Below are positions 15,091-22,288 of a stretch of DNA of 22,288 nt, piece after piece; position 1 is the first letter of the stretch, and the number at the start of each line of letters is the position of its first letter. This DNA comes from UBA8106 sp913052135 (GTDB lineage Bacteria; Acidobacteriota; Vicinamibacteria; Vicinamibacterales; UBA823), in the NCBI GenBank assembly GCA_913052135.1, contig CAJXDY010000041.1:1-22288 (forward strand), read 5' to 3'. Made by a program: the position numbers and the translations under genes. The notes beneath the pieces are model-generated. The model made no database searches, was not told the origin of the DNA, and saw only the letters and a list, made by a program, of their open reading frames with translations.

Positions 15091-16410
15091 CTAGTGAATA
15101 AGGTATAACTCAGTTTGTCGTCCAGCGATCCACCTCCAGCCATCTTCGAGCAGGGCTGCATCTTCCTCGAGTGCGAAGCTGACTTGTTGGCCATCCCACT
15201 CCGGAACGCTATGTCTGACATTAAGTTCGATCGAGTGCCAAGTATTCGATTGGAAAGTGTAATCTCCACGTACTGGCACGCCTTGCTGATGATCCCACAT
15301 ACCAATGGGTGGACCGGCAGCATGGCCGTGGTACCCGATCGCGTGGCAATAGATTGACGGCACTAGATTGTCTCTTTTGGCATGTGCCAACGCCTGAAGG
15401 AGAGCTTCGTTACCAGAGACCCCTTGTTGTGCGTACTGCATCGTAATGTCTTGGAGTTTGTTGCCAGCTTTTAGTCCATTCAAGATGCCTTGCGGTGGCG
15501 TGGTTTCAAGAGGCCTTAAAACGTAGGCATTGTGTTGGGTATCTGTAGAGAAGCCTAGGTATATAAGCCCAAAGTCACAATGGAGAAGGTCACCGTACTG
15601 GATGACGAATGCATTGTCTTCATCAGATGCAGGTGATGACTTAGCTCTTCGTTGAATCGATACCGATGGGTGAAACCATTGTCCGAGACCTAGGTTTGCG
15701 ACGCGTTGCCGCATCCACCAGACTACATCCTCAGTGGTTGTGACATTCGGCACAATCACTTTATTAGAGAATGCCTCCGCGATAATTGCGTGAGCAATGT
15801 TCATGACATGTCGATATTGATCGGTTTCTTCCGGAAGCTTAGTTTCAAGCCAGCCCACCGCCAGCATTTCCGCCGAGTGCACACGAGCAGAGTAGGTCGG
15901 GCCCAAGGCTTTAAGGAGTTCGCGTTCTTGTTGGGCGCTCAATCCGTCAGCGTGGTTCCATGCAGATGACGTGTTGACGCCGATCACTTTTGGATTTCGC
16001 AGACGCACGGCGTCTGCTAAGCCAGTCCATTGTGTCTCGTTTGCGTCATTGGTCGGAGAGAATAGGCCGTCGTAATCGAATCGTCCGATTGAGATTCGCT
16101 CAATTCCAAGTTCATTGCCACGATCGAAGAAGACGAGAATTGTGCGCCGTCTCGAAGAGTATGTAGTTAATGGAGCCATCGAACGAAAGACAGGGTCATC
16201 ATTATATTCACGTGAAACAATAATCCACATGTCGATTCCTGCCCGTCGCATGAGGGTTGGCAAGATGACGTTAAAGCGCGTTTCGATTCTCGATCGAATC
16301 AAAGGCGCTTGCTCTCTATGTGTCAGAACTCGCTCACGAAGTAGATCATCAGCAGATAGAGGAATCCACGCTAACATCACCATGTATGTTGTTAAAAGTA
16401 CGTGTCGCAT
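15091..16410 (-). CDS. exported M24-family metallopeptidase (Xaa-Pro aminopeptidase-like)
   Basis: The 439-residue protein begins with a signal peptide (residues 1-20, cleavage likely LSA-DDL). A creatinase-like N-terminal domain follows, containing AGIDMWIIVSREYNDDPVF, then the pita-bread catalytic domain from about residue 190. All five M24 metal ligands can be placed: Asp279 in HCDFG, Asp290 in STDTQ, a His in GYHGHAAGPPIG near 361-363, Glu395 in IELNV and Glu416 in LEEDAAL. It probably removes N-terminal residues ahead of proline in the periplasm. It is convergent with the M20 gene, with 70 bases between the stops. Full length, with no sign of decay. Confidence 0.9.
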   Translation of the reverse strand: MRHVLLTTYMVMLAWIPLSADDLLRERVLTHREQAPLIRSRIETRFNVILPTLMRRAGIDMWIIVSREYNDDPVFRSMAPLTTYSSRRRTILVFFDRGNELGIERISIGRFDYDGLFSPTNDANETQWTGLADAVRLRNPKVIGVNTSSAWNHADGLSAQQERELLKALGPTYSARVHSAEMLAVGWLETKLPEETDQYRHVMNIAHAIIAEAFSNKVIVPNVTTTEDVVWWMRQRVANLGLGQWFHPSVSIQRRAKSSPASDEDNAFVIQYGDLLHCDFGLIYLGFSTDTQHNAYVLRPLETTPPQGILNGLKAGNKLQDITMQYAQQGVSGNEALLQALAHAKRDNLVPSIYCHAIGYHGHAAGPPIGMWDHQQGVPVRGDYTFQSNTWHSIELNVRHSVPEWDGQQVSFALEEDAALLEDGWRWIAGRQTELYLIH

Positions 16411-16530
16411 GATCTAACTCCCTTCATGCCTAGTGGTGCGGGCATTTATTAAACCAGAAATTATCACCCGTTCTGATTAGTAAACTTGGAACAATCGATT
16501 AAGGAGCGGACTATAGCATAATAGAGTGTT

Positions 16531-17292
16531 GTGTATATTCAAGGCGACGTAAACAGCGCCCAGAGCCCCACATTCGAACACCGGAGCGGTTTAGTGCTTC
16601 TCGCCCTCGTGCTCATCGCTTCTTTGGCGTGCAATTCTGCGGCGCCAGACGGTTCACAGCGGTCCTCTTCAAATGATCGAACAATGGAGATTGAAAGGAC
16701 TGTGCCGTTGGAGAACAATTATCAGGATACGCGTCCCCTTATCTTATTTCTTGGTGACAGTGTGACGTTTGGTCTTGGGCTGCCTCCGCACGAGGCATAT
16801 CCGTCAATTATTCAGGAATTAATCGACGCAGAAGGATATGGGTACAAGGTGCACAATGTGAGTGTGTCCGGTGATACGACAGCTGGCGGCCTCAGACGTC
16901 TGTCCTGGGTGCTTGATGGTGACATTCATGTACTGGTGATTGCCTTGGGAGCTAATGATGGTTTGCGAGGTCTTTCAATCGTACAGATGCAGGAGAATCT
17001 CTCGGGAATTATTGAGCAAGCGCAGTCGAAGGATATTCTTGTTCTCTTAACCGGCATGGAAGCTCTGCCAAATCTCGGGTCGCTTTATGCGAATGATTTT
17101 CGTGGTGTGTTTCGTGATTTGGCCGATGAGTATGACGTTACCCTGTTACCATTTTTACTTGAAGGTGTGGCAGGTAATGTGGAATTCAATCAGGCGGATG
17201 GCATTCATCCAAATACAAAAGGTGCTCAAATGATTGCGGAGATGGTGTGGCTCACTCTCAAACCGATGCTTAGGATGGATTCGGCGAGATGA
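16531..17292 (+). CDS. tesA: TesA-like SGNH hydrolase (arylesterase/lysophospholipase), probable lipoprotein
   Basis: The SGNH blocks appear in order: GDSVTFGLGL with nucleophile Ser77, SVSGDTTAGG with Gly114, GANDGLRG with Asn142, and DGIHPN with Asp223 and His226. This matches TesA/arylesterase, which hydrolyses short acyl esters, thioesters or lysophospholipids. A hydrophobic segment ending LIASLAC-N puts a lipobox cysteine at residue 34, suggesting a lipid-anchored periplasmic form. The start is uncertain. GTG 16531 has no close ribosome site, whereas GTG 16594 has GGAG at 16583-16586 seven bases upstream but gives a very short signal. It overlaps ybbA by ATGA, so the three genes are cotranscribed. 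Confidence 0.88.
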   Translation: MYIQGDVNSAQSPTFEHRSGLVLLALVLIASLACNSAAPDGSQRSSSNDRTMEIERTVPLENNYQDTRPLILFLGDSVTFGLGLPPHEAYPSIIQELIDAEGYGYKVHNVSVSGDTTAGGLRRLSWVLDGDIHVLVIALGANDGLRGLSIVQMQENLSGIIEQAQSKDILVLLTGMEALPNLGSLYANDFRGVFRDLADEYDVTLLPFLLEGVAGNVEFNQADGIHPNTKGAQMIAEMVWLTLKPMLRMDSAR

Positions 17293-17960
17293 TTGAATTA
17301 CGAGGTGTATCAAAGACGGTGAGCAGTGGTGACTCATCTTTAACCATACTGCATCCTGTGGATTTCAGTATTGCAGCGAGTCAACGTGTGGCAATCGTTG
17401 GGCCTTCCGGGAGTGGTAAATCAACGTTACTTGGGTTGATCGCGGGACTGGATGCCCCTTCAAGTGGACAGATTTTCATTGACGGTATTGATATTACTGC
17501 ACTCAATGAAGATAAGCTGGCACAGTTACGCGGCTCGAAAATTGGATTTGTTTTCCAGTCCTTTCATTTGATTCCGTCGCTTACCGCAATGGAGAATATT
17601 CTAGTTCCGTTAGAAATAGCTGGTGTGTCCAATGCCCGCGTTAAGGCACATGCTCTTCTTGAAGAAGTTGGCTTGGTAAATCGAGGGCATCACTATCCGT
17701 CTCAACTCTCTGGTGGAGAACAGCAGCGAATAGCGATTGCTCGGGCGCTGGCTAACGAGCCATCGATTGTGTTAGCGGATGAACCTACCGGTAATCTCGA
17801 CAGTGCAAACGGGGGCCATATTGTTGAACTATTGCTGGAGGTGAATCGGAGTCGTGGCACCACCATCGTTTTGGGGACCCATGACTCTAATCTTGCCAAA
17901 ATTGCCCAAGTCACGTTGGCTATGAGAGATGGACATATCCAACGCAAAGAGATGCTATGA
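17289..17960 (+). CDS. ybbA: ABC transporter ATP-binding protein, YbbA/LolD type
   Basis: The 223-residue ATPase has Walker A GPSGSGKST (38-46), the Q-loop at Gln90, the signature LSGGEQQ (140-146), Walker B VLADEP (161-166) and D-loop NLD. Length and sequence fit the MacB/LolD/YbbA branch that works with FtsX-type permeases. Its start overlaps the tesA stop and its stop overlaps the ybbP start, both as ATGA, so the three proteins are translationally coupled. The tesA-ybbA-ybbP association is known from other bacteria, where the partner permease has an unsettled role. Confidence 0.94.
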   Translation: MIELRGVSKTVSSGDSSLTILHPVDFSIAASQRVAIVGPSGSGKSTLLGLIAGLDAPSSGQIFIDGIDITALNEDKLAQLRGSKIGFVFQSFHLIPSLTAMENILVPLEIAGVSNARVKAHALLEEVGLVNRGHHYPSQLSGGEQQRIAIARALANEPSIVLADEPTGNLDSANGGHIVELLLEVNRSRGTTIVLGTHDSNLAKIAQVTLAMRDGHIQRKEML

Positions 17961-20485
17961 ATTTGTTTGTTCTGCGAATGGTTTCGCGTGAAATCCGTGC
18001 CTCATGGAGACGCTTGCTACTCTTTTTTTTCTGCGTGGCACTGGGTGTTAGTGCGATCGTCGGCGTGCGATCAATTATTCAAAGTACGCATGGAACTCTA
18101 ATGTCTGAGGCGCGTACTCTGTTGGCCGCGGACATGATCATACGGAGTAGAAGTCCTTGGACCGACGACGTAAGCGCCACAATTTCCAAACGTCTAGTGG
18201 AGGCGAATGTTTTAGCTCGCACAGAATCAATTGAAACTGCAACCATGGTGCGTCCAGCTGATGCAACCAAAGCTATCGCCAAGATGATTGAGGCGAGGGG
18301 AGTGCAATCCGGATTTCCGTTTTATGGCGTTATTCAAATTGCCGGCGGCCAATTGTATTCACACGAATTATTGGCAGGGCAGGGTGCTCTGGTTAGGCCA
18401 GAATTATTGACTCAACTTGACGTGAAGGTTGGGGACAAGATTCTTATTGGAAATAGCACCTTTACTATACGCGGAGTTATGTTAACCGAGCCTGGCAACG
18501 GCATGGGCGCGTTTAGTTTGGGCTCCCGCGTTTTGGTTGATCACGACGATCTACAAGAGGCAGGCTTATTCAGCTTTGGCAGCCGCGCCAATTACGAAAC
18601 CCTTATAAAGATTTCCGAAGAAGGCATTGAGCCTCTGGTGAATCAACTCAAAGAGGATTTAAGTGAGACGTTTATTCGTGTTCGGTCTTATCACAACAGT
18701 GAGAACCGAGTATCGCGAAATCTCTTACGAGCTGAAAACTACCTTAGCCTCATAGGTTTCATTATCGTCATTCTTGGTGGGATTGGCGTCTGGAGCGTGA
18801 CGCGAGTCTTTGTGAGGCAAAAAATTAAGAGCATCGCAATTCTTAAGTGTATCGGCGCGACTAGTAAGGATCTCTTGACGATCTATTTGCTTCAAGTAAT
18901 TCTTCTTGCGGTTTGTGGTAGCTTACTGGGTGTTGCGATTGCTGCGGTCGCAATCGAAGCTATACCGTCTGACATGGTCACAGGTTACGCTCCCATTGAC
19001 TATCAGTTGACAATGTCAGCAACGTTGCAGGGTTTTGGCATTGGTGTGCTGGTTTCCTTGTTGTTTTCTGTCGTACCCCTTCTTGACGTCCGTCACGTGC
19101 GTCCCTTATTGCTGTTACGTTATGAAATGAGTAATGAACGACAATTGGTAGACTGGCTGCGTGTGACAGCCGTGATAGTTGTGATGGTTGCGTTGATCGG
19201 TGTGGCTAGTTGGCAGGCTGGTTCGCTAACAATTGGTTTTTATGTGAGTGGCGGTTTTGCACTCCTGGCGATCTGTCTTCATTTGGCATCAGGTGTGTTG
19301 ATCAAGGCTGTGGCACCTCTAAGTCGACTGTCATGGTTTCCTCTCCGGCATGCCGTAATGAGTCTAGTTTCTCCAGGCAATCAGACTAGAACCATTATTC
19401 TGGCCGTGGGCCTTGGCAGTTTTTTTCTCATAGGCATTCGCACTCTCCAAACGAATCTCCTTGAAGAATTTGCACTTGAAATTCGAGACGATGCGCCCGA
19501 CATGTATTTGATCGACATCCAATATGACCAAGCAAATGGTGTACGCGATTTCCTATCAGACCACGGTGACAATGATTCCGCAGAATTGGTTCCAGTCCTT
19601 CGCGCACGGGTGACGAGTGTAGCGGGAAAACAAGTTAATTTGGAAGGGGTTGAGGATGTTAGAGGTATGGGTTCGTTGGCACGAGAATATGTTGTAACCT
19701 ACCGTGCCATTTTTGAGAAGAATGAAGCACTCGTCGCTGGACGAGTCTGGAGTGACGATGTAATTCCTGAGGTCTCCATCGAAGAAAGCATTCGCGATCG
19801 TTTTCAGATCGATGTTGGGGACCTGATGGAATTTGCAGTTCTTGGACGAACGGTGCGTGCAACTGTCGCTAGTGTCCGAAGTGTCGAATGGTCCGATACA
19901 CGGCGCGGTGGGTTTATGTTTGTTTTTCGTCCTGACACCTTTAGCGACGCGCCACATTCTTACATAGCAACGATGCGAGGCCCGGTAAGCACGGAACAGC
20001 GGGCTAGGATGCAGCGGAATCTTGTTGAGATGTATCCGAATGTTTCAATCATCGATGTCCGAGAGGTCATGATTGTAGCTAAGAAGATGCTTGATACTGT
20101 GACACTCGCTGTCTCCACAGTCGGAGCCATTTCAGTGTTGATTGGTGTTTTGATTCTTTGTGGAGCCGTAGCCATGACCAAGTTTCAACGACTCTACGAT
20201 TCGTCTATTTTTAGAATGCTCGGCGCGAATTCCAAAGTTATTACAACTATGCTGCTCATTGAGTATCTAGGGCTCGGTGCGCTGGCAGGATTCATTGGGT
20301 CATGTGGTGCGATCATATTGACGTGGGCGCTTAGCCGTTTCGTCTTTGATATTGGATGGCGTTTTACTTATGTTGAAAATATTGGTGGCATTCTGGCGAC
20401 AGCGTTTCTTGTTGGGGTTGTTGGCGTGCTTTCCAGTTTAGATGTCCTATACCGAAAACCGATGTTGGCACTACGCACTGAATAA
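17957..20485 (+). CDS. ybbP: FtsX-type ABC permease, YbbP family
   Basis: The 842-residue membrane protein has the layout of YbbP: an N-terminal helix (about 15-38), a large periplasmic domain, then helix groups near 265-290, 305-335, 350-375, 410-430 and 435-455. A second helix (near 475-495) is followed by another soluble domain, and three helices end the protein. That makes two FtsX-like units with about 10 helices. It presumably acts with YbbA in moving or handling lipids or lipoproteins at the inner membrane, with the TesA-like hydrolase as a third partner. It is complete, with no frameshift visible. Confidence 0.93.
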   Translation: MNLFVLRMVSREIRASWRRLLLFFFCVALGVSAIVGVRSIIQSTHGTLMSEARTLLAADMIIRSRSPWTDDVSATISKRLVEANVLARTESIETATMVRPADATKAIAKMIEARGVQSGFPFYGVIQIAGGQLYSHELLAGQGALVRPELLTQLDVKVGDKILIGNSTFTIRGVMLTEPGNGMGAFSLGSRVLVDHDDLQEAGLFSFGSRANYETLIKISEEGIEPLVNQLKEDLSETFIRVRSYHNSENRVSRNLLRAENYLSLIGFIIVILGGIGVWSVTRVFVRQKIKSIAILKCIGATSKDLLTIYLLQVILLAVCGSLLGVAIAAVAIEAIPSDMVTGYAPIDYQLTMSATLQGFGIGVLVSLLFSVVPLLDVRHVRPLLLLRYEMSNERQLVDWLRVTAVIVVMVALIGVASWQAGSLTIGFYVSGGFALLAICLHLASGVLIKAVAPLSRLSWFPLRHAVMSLVSPGNQTRTIILAVGLGSFFLIGIRTLQTNLLEEFALEIRDDAPDMYLIDIQYDQANGVRDFLSDHGDNDSAELVPVLRARVTSVAGKQVNLEGVEDVRGMGSLAREYVVTYRAIFEKNEALVAGRVWSDDVIPEVSIEESIRDRFQIDVGDLMEFAVLGRTVRATVASVRSVEWSDTRRGGFMFVFRPDTFSDAPHSYIATMRGPVSTEQRARMQRNLVEMYPNVSIIDVREVMIVAKKMLDTVTLAVSTVGAISVLIGVLILCGAVAMTKFQRLYDSSIFRMLGANSKVITTMLLIEYLGLGALAGFIGSCGAIILTWALSRFVFDIGWRFTYVENIGGILATAFLVGVVGVLSSLDVLYRKPMLALRTE

Positions 20486-20510
20486 CCATACAAGACGTGA
20501 AGAATTGCCA

Positions 20511-20540
20511 TTAACGTGTGTTTTTGTCTCAAATCATAAT
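20511..20540 (+). promoter_or_regulatory. candidate promoter for the DksA-type gene
   Basis: TTAACG at 20511-20516 (four of six -35 matches) and CATAAT at 20535-20540 (five of six -10 matches) are separated by 18 bases. They lie in the 108-base gap after ybbP. A TAGAAT at 20543-20548 is an alternative -10 element without a good partner. Confidence 0.3.
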
Positions 20541-20593
20541 GATAGAATAGTGTGTTCTTGATGATTTAGACTTAGTTTTCCTAGAGAGTGTGA

Positions 20594-20941
20594 ATGAATA
20601 AAGCCACGTATAAGGATGCCTTATTACAGAAGCGGTCTGAAATTTTATCCGAGGGCGGAGTTAATCCATTACAGGCAACAATGGAAAACAATTCTCGTCA
20701 GGGTGATTTGGCAGATCAGGCAACAGGTAATAATGAGGTTCACATTAAGCTTAAACTAAAGCAGACAGATGCAAAGATTCTCCAGGCAATCGAAGAAGCA
20801 CTTGGACGTCTTGAGCAGGATACCTATGGTGTATGTCGAGATTGCGGCGACGACATAGCAAAAGTCCGTCTACAGGCGATTCCCTGGACTCGTGTTTGTG
20901 TCACCTGTAAGGAAAATCAGAACACGCCACAACCTGACTGA
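20594..20941 (+). CDS. DksA/TraR-family zinc-finger protein
   Basis: The 115-residue protein has a coiled-coil N-terminal part and a C4 zinc finger, Cys81-x2-Cys84 and Cys102-x2-Cys105. The tip motif DxxDxA, which in DksA reaches into the RNA polymerase secondary channel, is present as Asp38, Asp41 and Ala43 (DLADQA). These features suggest it binds RNA polymerase and adjusts transcription, perhaps with ppGpp. It is shorter than E. coli DksA (151 residues), closer to the short DksA-like proteins common outside gamma-proteobacteria. It stands alone after the tesA operon. Confidence 0.92.
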   Translation: MNKATYKDALLQKRSEILSEGGVNPLQATMENNSRQGDLADQATGNNEVHIKLKLKQTDAKILQAIEEALGRLEQDTYGVCRDCGDDIAKVRLQAIPWTRVCVTCKENQNTPQPD

Positions 20942-20994
20942 GTGTGTCCTGACTATCGATTTACTGACAAGTTTCGCGTTCATACGGGTTACGC

Positions 20995-21471
20995 ATGAGC
21001 GAACAGCGACGGATAGCCATTGCGCTTGGCAGTAATCTTGGAGATAGGCTCAGTTATCTGCATCGGGCGGTAGATAGCTTAAAGCAGCTCTTGGATGGTC
21101 TTGTCGTCTCGAAGTTCATTCAGACATCTCCGGTAGGCGTTCGACCTCAACCTGCGTTTCTGAATGGTGCAGTCGTCGGTTTATCCCAAGATGATCCGAG
21201 CAGACTACTGAAGAGTTTATTGGCAATCGAGAGCCAATCTGGTCGCACAAGACCAACTGCGGGGTCGCCTCGTACTCTGGACTTGGATCTCATATTGGTT
21301 GGCTCAATGGTTGTTGTACAGCCGGACCTGGAGCTACCGCATCCACGATTTCGTGAGCGACTTTTCGTTTTAGCTCCACTTGCAGAAATTGCGCCTACCT
21401 TGGTAGATCCAATTACAGGGTGCTCAATGGCCACGTTACTTCGCAAGGCGAAAAGTTGTGGCGACAGATAA
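20995..21471 (+). CDS. folK: 2-amino-4-hydroxy-6-hydroxymethyldihydropteridine pyrophosphokinase
   Basis: The 158-residue HPPK transfers pyrophosphate from ATP to 6-hydroxymethyldihydropterin in folate synthesis. Recognisable blocks are IALGSNLGDR (8-17), the pterin-binding TSPVG and AFLNG, RTRPTAGSPRTLDLDLILVG with the two magnesium-binding aspartates, and LPHPRFRERLFVLAPLAEIAP. The length is usual. It follows the DksA-type gene by 53 bases and may share its transcript. FolP and FolB are not next to it. It is convergent with the MacB-like gene. Confidence 0.96.
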   Translation: MSEQRRIAIALGSNLGDRLSYLHRAVDSLKQLLDGLVVSKFIQTSPVGVRPQPAFLNGAVVGLSQDDPSRLLKSLLAIESQSGRTRPTAGSPRTLDLDLILVGSMVVVQPDLELPHPRFRERLFVLAPLAEIAPTLVDPITGCSMATLLRKAKSCGDR

Positions 21472-21491
21472 GCGGACCAGTGCAGGGACGT

Positions 21492-22288
21492 TTATTCGAA
21501 GCGAAGTGATTCAATCGGGTCAAGTTGTGCAGCCTTGCGTGCCGGATAGAATCCAAAAAATACACCAGTGAGAGCAGCAAAACCAAACGCCACTACAACG
21601 GCATCAAGAGATACCATAGTTGGCCAACCAAATAACTGAGTAATCGCTTGAGCTACGCCGAACCCCAGTGATACACCGATCAACCCTCCTAAGAGACTCA
21701 ACACTAGCGCTTCAACTAGAAACTGATAAAGCACGTCAGGAGCTTTGGCTCCGACGGCCATTCTGAGGCCGATTTCTCGAGTCCGCTCGGTGACCGAAAC
21801 GAGCATGATGTTCATGATACCGATGCCACCCACAATCAGTGAAACACCCGCAATGCTAGCGAGGAGACTTGTCATGGTGCGAGTAGTTTCTGTTCGAACA
21901 TCGGCCATCTCTTCTAAGGTGCGAACTCGAAAATCATCCTCATCTCCTGGGATTAGCTTGTGTTGTCTACGTAAGAGGGCAGAGATCTCATCTGCGACCC
22001 TCAAGGTGTCATTGGCAGAGACCGCCGAGACAGTAATGCTTTGAACGTAGGTGATACCGCGCATCTTTTTCTGGACAGTTGTGTAGGGTACAAAAATTGT
22101 ATCATCCTGATCTTCGCCCCATGACCCGGACCCCTTGCCTGACATCACACCAATGACCTTGAATGGAAGGTTGTGAAGACGGATCATCTGTCCTACGGGA
22201 TCGACACCTTCGCCGAAGAGGGTATTACTCGTCAGGGAACCGAGGACCGCCACTTTAGCAGCTGCGTTGACGTCGGTTGAACTAAAAA
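21492..22288 (-). CDS. MacB-like ABC permease, C-terminal part
   Basis: This is the C-terminal 265 or so residues of a MacB/FtsX permease; the frame is open through the right edge, so the start is outside the window. The periplasmic part contains VAVLGSLTSNTLFGE, DPVGQMIRL and DDTIFVPYTT, as in MacB. Three helices follow: SLLASIAGVSLIVGGIGIMN, VEALVLSLLGGLIGVSLGFG and VVVAFGFAALTGVFFGFYPA. The cytoplasmic MVSVTERTREIGLRMAVGA loop and the ending AAQLDPIESLRFE are family hallmarks. It likely exports a small molecule or lipoprotein with an ATPase and an adaptor encoded nearby. Confidence 0.94.
   Translation of the reverse strand, partial: FSSTDVNAAAKVAVLGSLTSNTLFGEGVDPVGQMIRLHNLPFKVIGVMSGKGSGSWGEDQDDTIFVPYTTVQKKMRGITYVQSITVSAVSANDTLRVADEISALLRRQHKLIPGDEDDFRVRTLEEMADVRTETTRTMTSLLASIAGVSLIVGGIGIMNIMLVSVTERTREIGLRMAVGAKAPDVLYQFLVEALVLSLLGGLIGVSLGFGVAQAITQLFGWPTMVSLDAVVVAFGFAALTGVFFGFYPARKAAQLDPIESLRFE

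Overview
The window holds 20 protein-coding genes (one cut by the right edge), the 3' part of a tRNA, and no sign of phage, transposon or CRISPR. The coding style is that of a diderm bacterium with moderate GC. Several enzymes carry signal peptides (an MTA/SAH-deaminase-like amidohydrolase, an M24 peptidase, a peroxiredoxin), and there is a TatA protein, a TesA-like lipoprotein and a MacB-type permease. Exported amidohydrolases and peptidases of this sort recall Acidobacteriota and related lineages. That is an inference from gene content only; no marker in the window fixes the taxon. TAA and TGA both end genes here, so the standard bacterial code applies.

Layout. 1-55: end of tRNA-Val(CAC). 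125-5696: a nucleoside and base salvage island on both strands (upp, exported MtaD-like deaminase, hpt, an RpiB-like protein with an altered active site, deoC, aldehyde dehydrogenase). DeoC yields glyceraldehyde 3-phosphate and acetaldehyde, and the adjacent dehydrogenase could oxidise an aldehyde, although its sequence resembles ketoglutarate-semialdehyde dehydrogenases more. 5795-8381: HAD hydrolase, class III aminotransferase and a small membrane-anchored protein. 8382-10120: a redox and export stretch with an exported peroxiredoxin, tatA and an FMN reductase. 10299-16410: an SDR, a sodium:solute symporter translationally coupled to a P1-family (DmpA/NylC) peptidase, a divergent M20 peptidase and an exported M24 peptidase, which look like a peptide or amide scavenging group. 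16531-20485: a tight tesA-ybbA-ybbP operon. 20594-22288: DksA/TraR zinc-finger protein, folK and the end of a MacB-like permease.

The most notable item is the peroxiredoxin at 8744-9277. Its reading frame is interrupted by one in-frame TGA at 8948-8950, exactly where the peroxidatic cysteine of the PxxxTxxC motif belongs. The frame is open and homologous on both sides, and a 7-bp hairpin follows at the distance expected for a bacterial SECIS. The simplest reading is an exported selenocysteine peroxiredoxin, which ordinary gene callers would split into two fragments or call a pseudogene.
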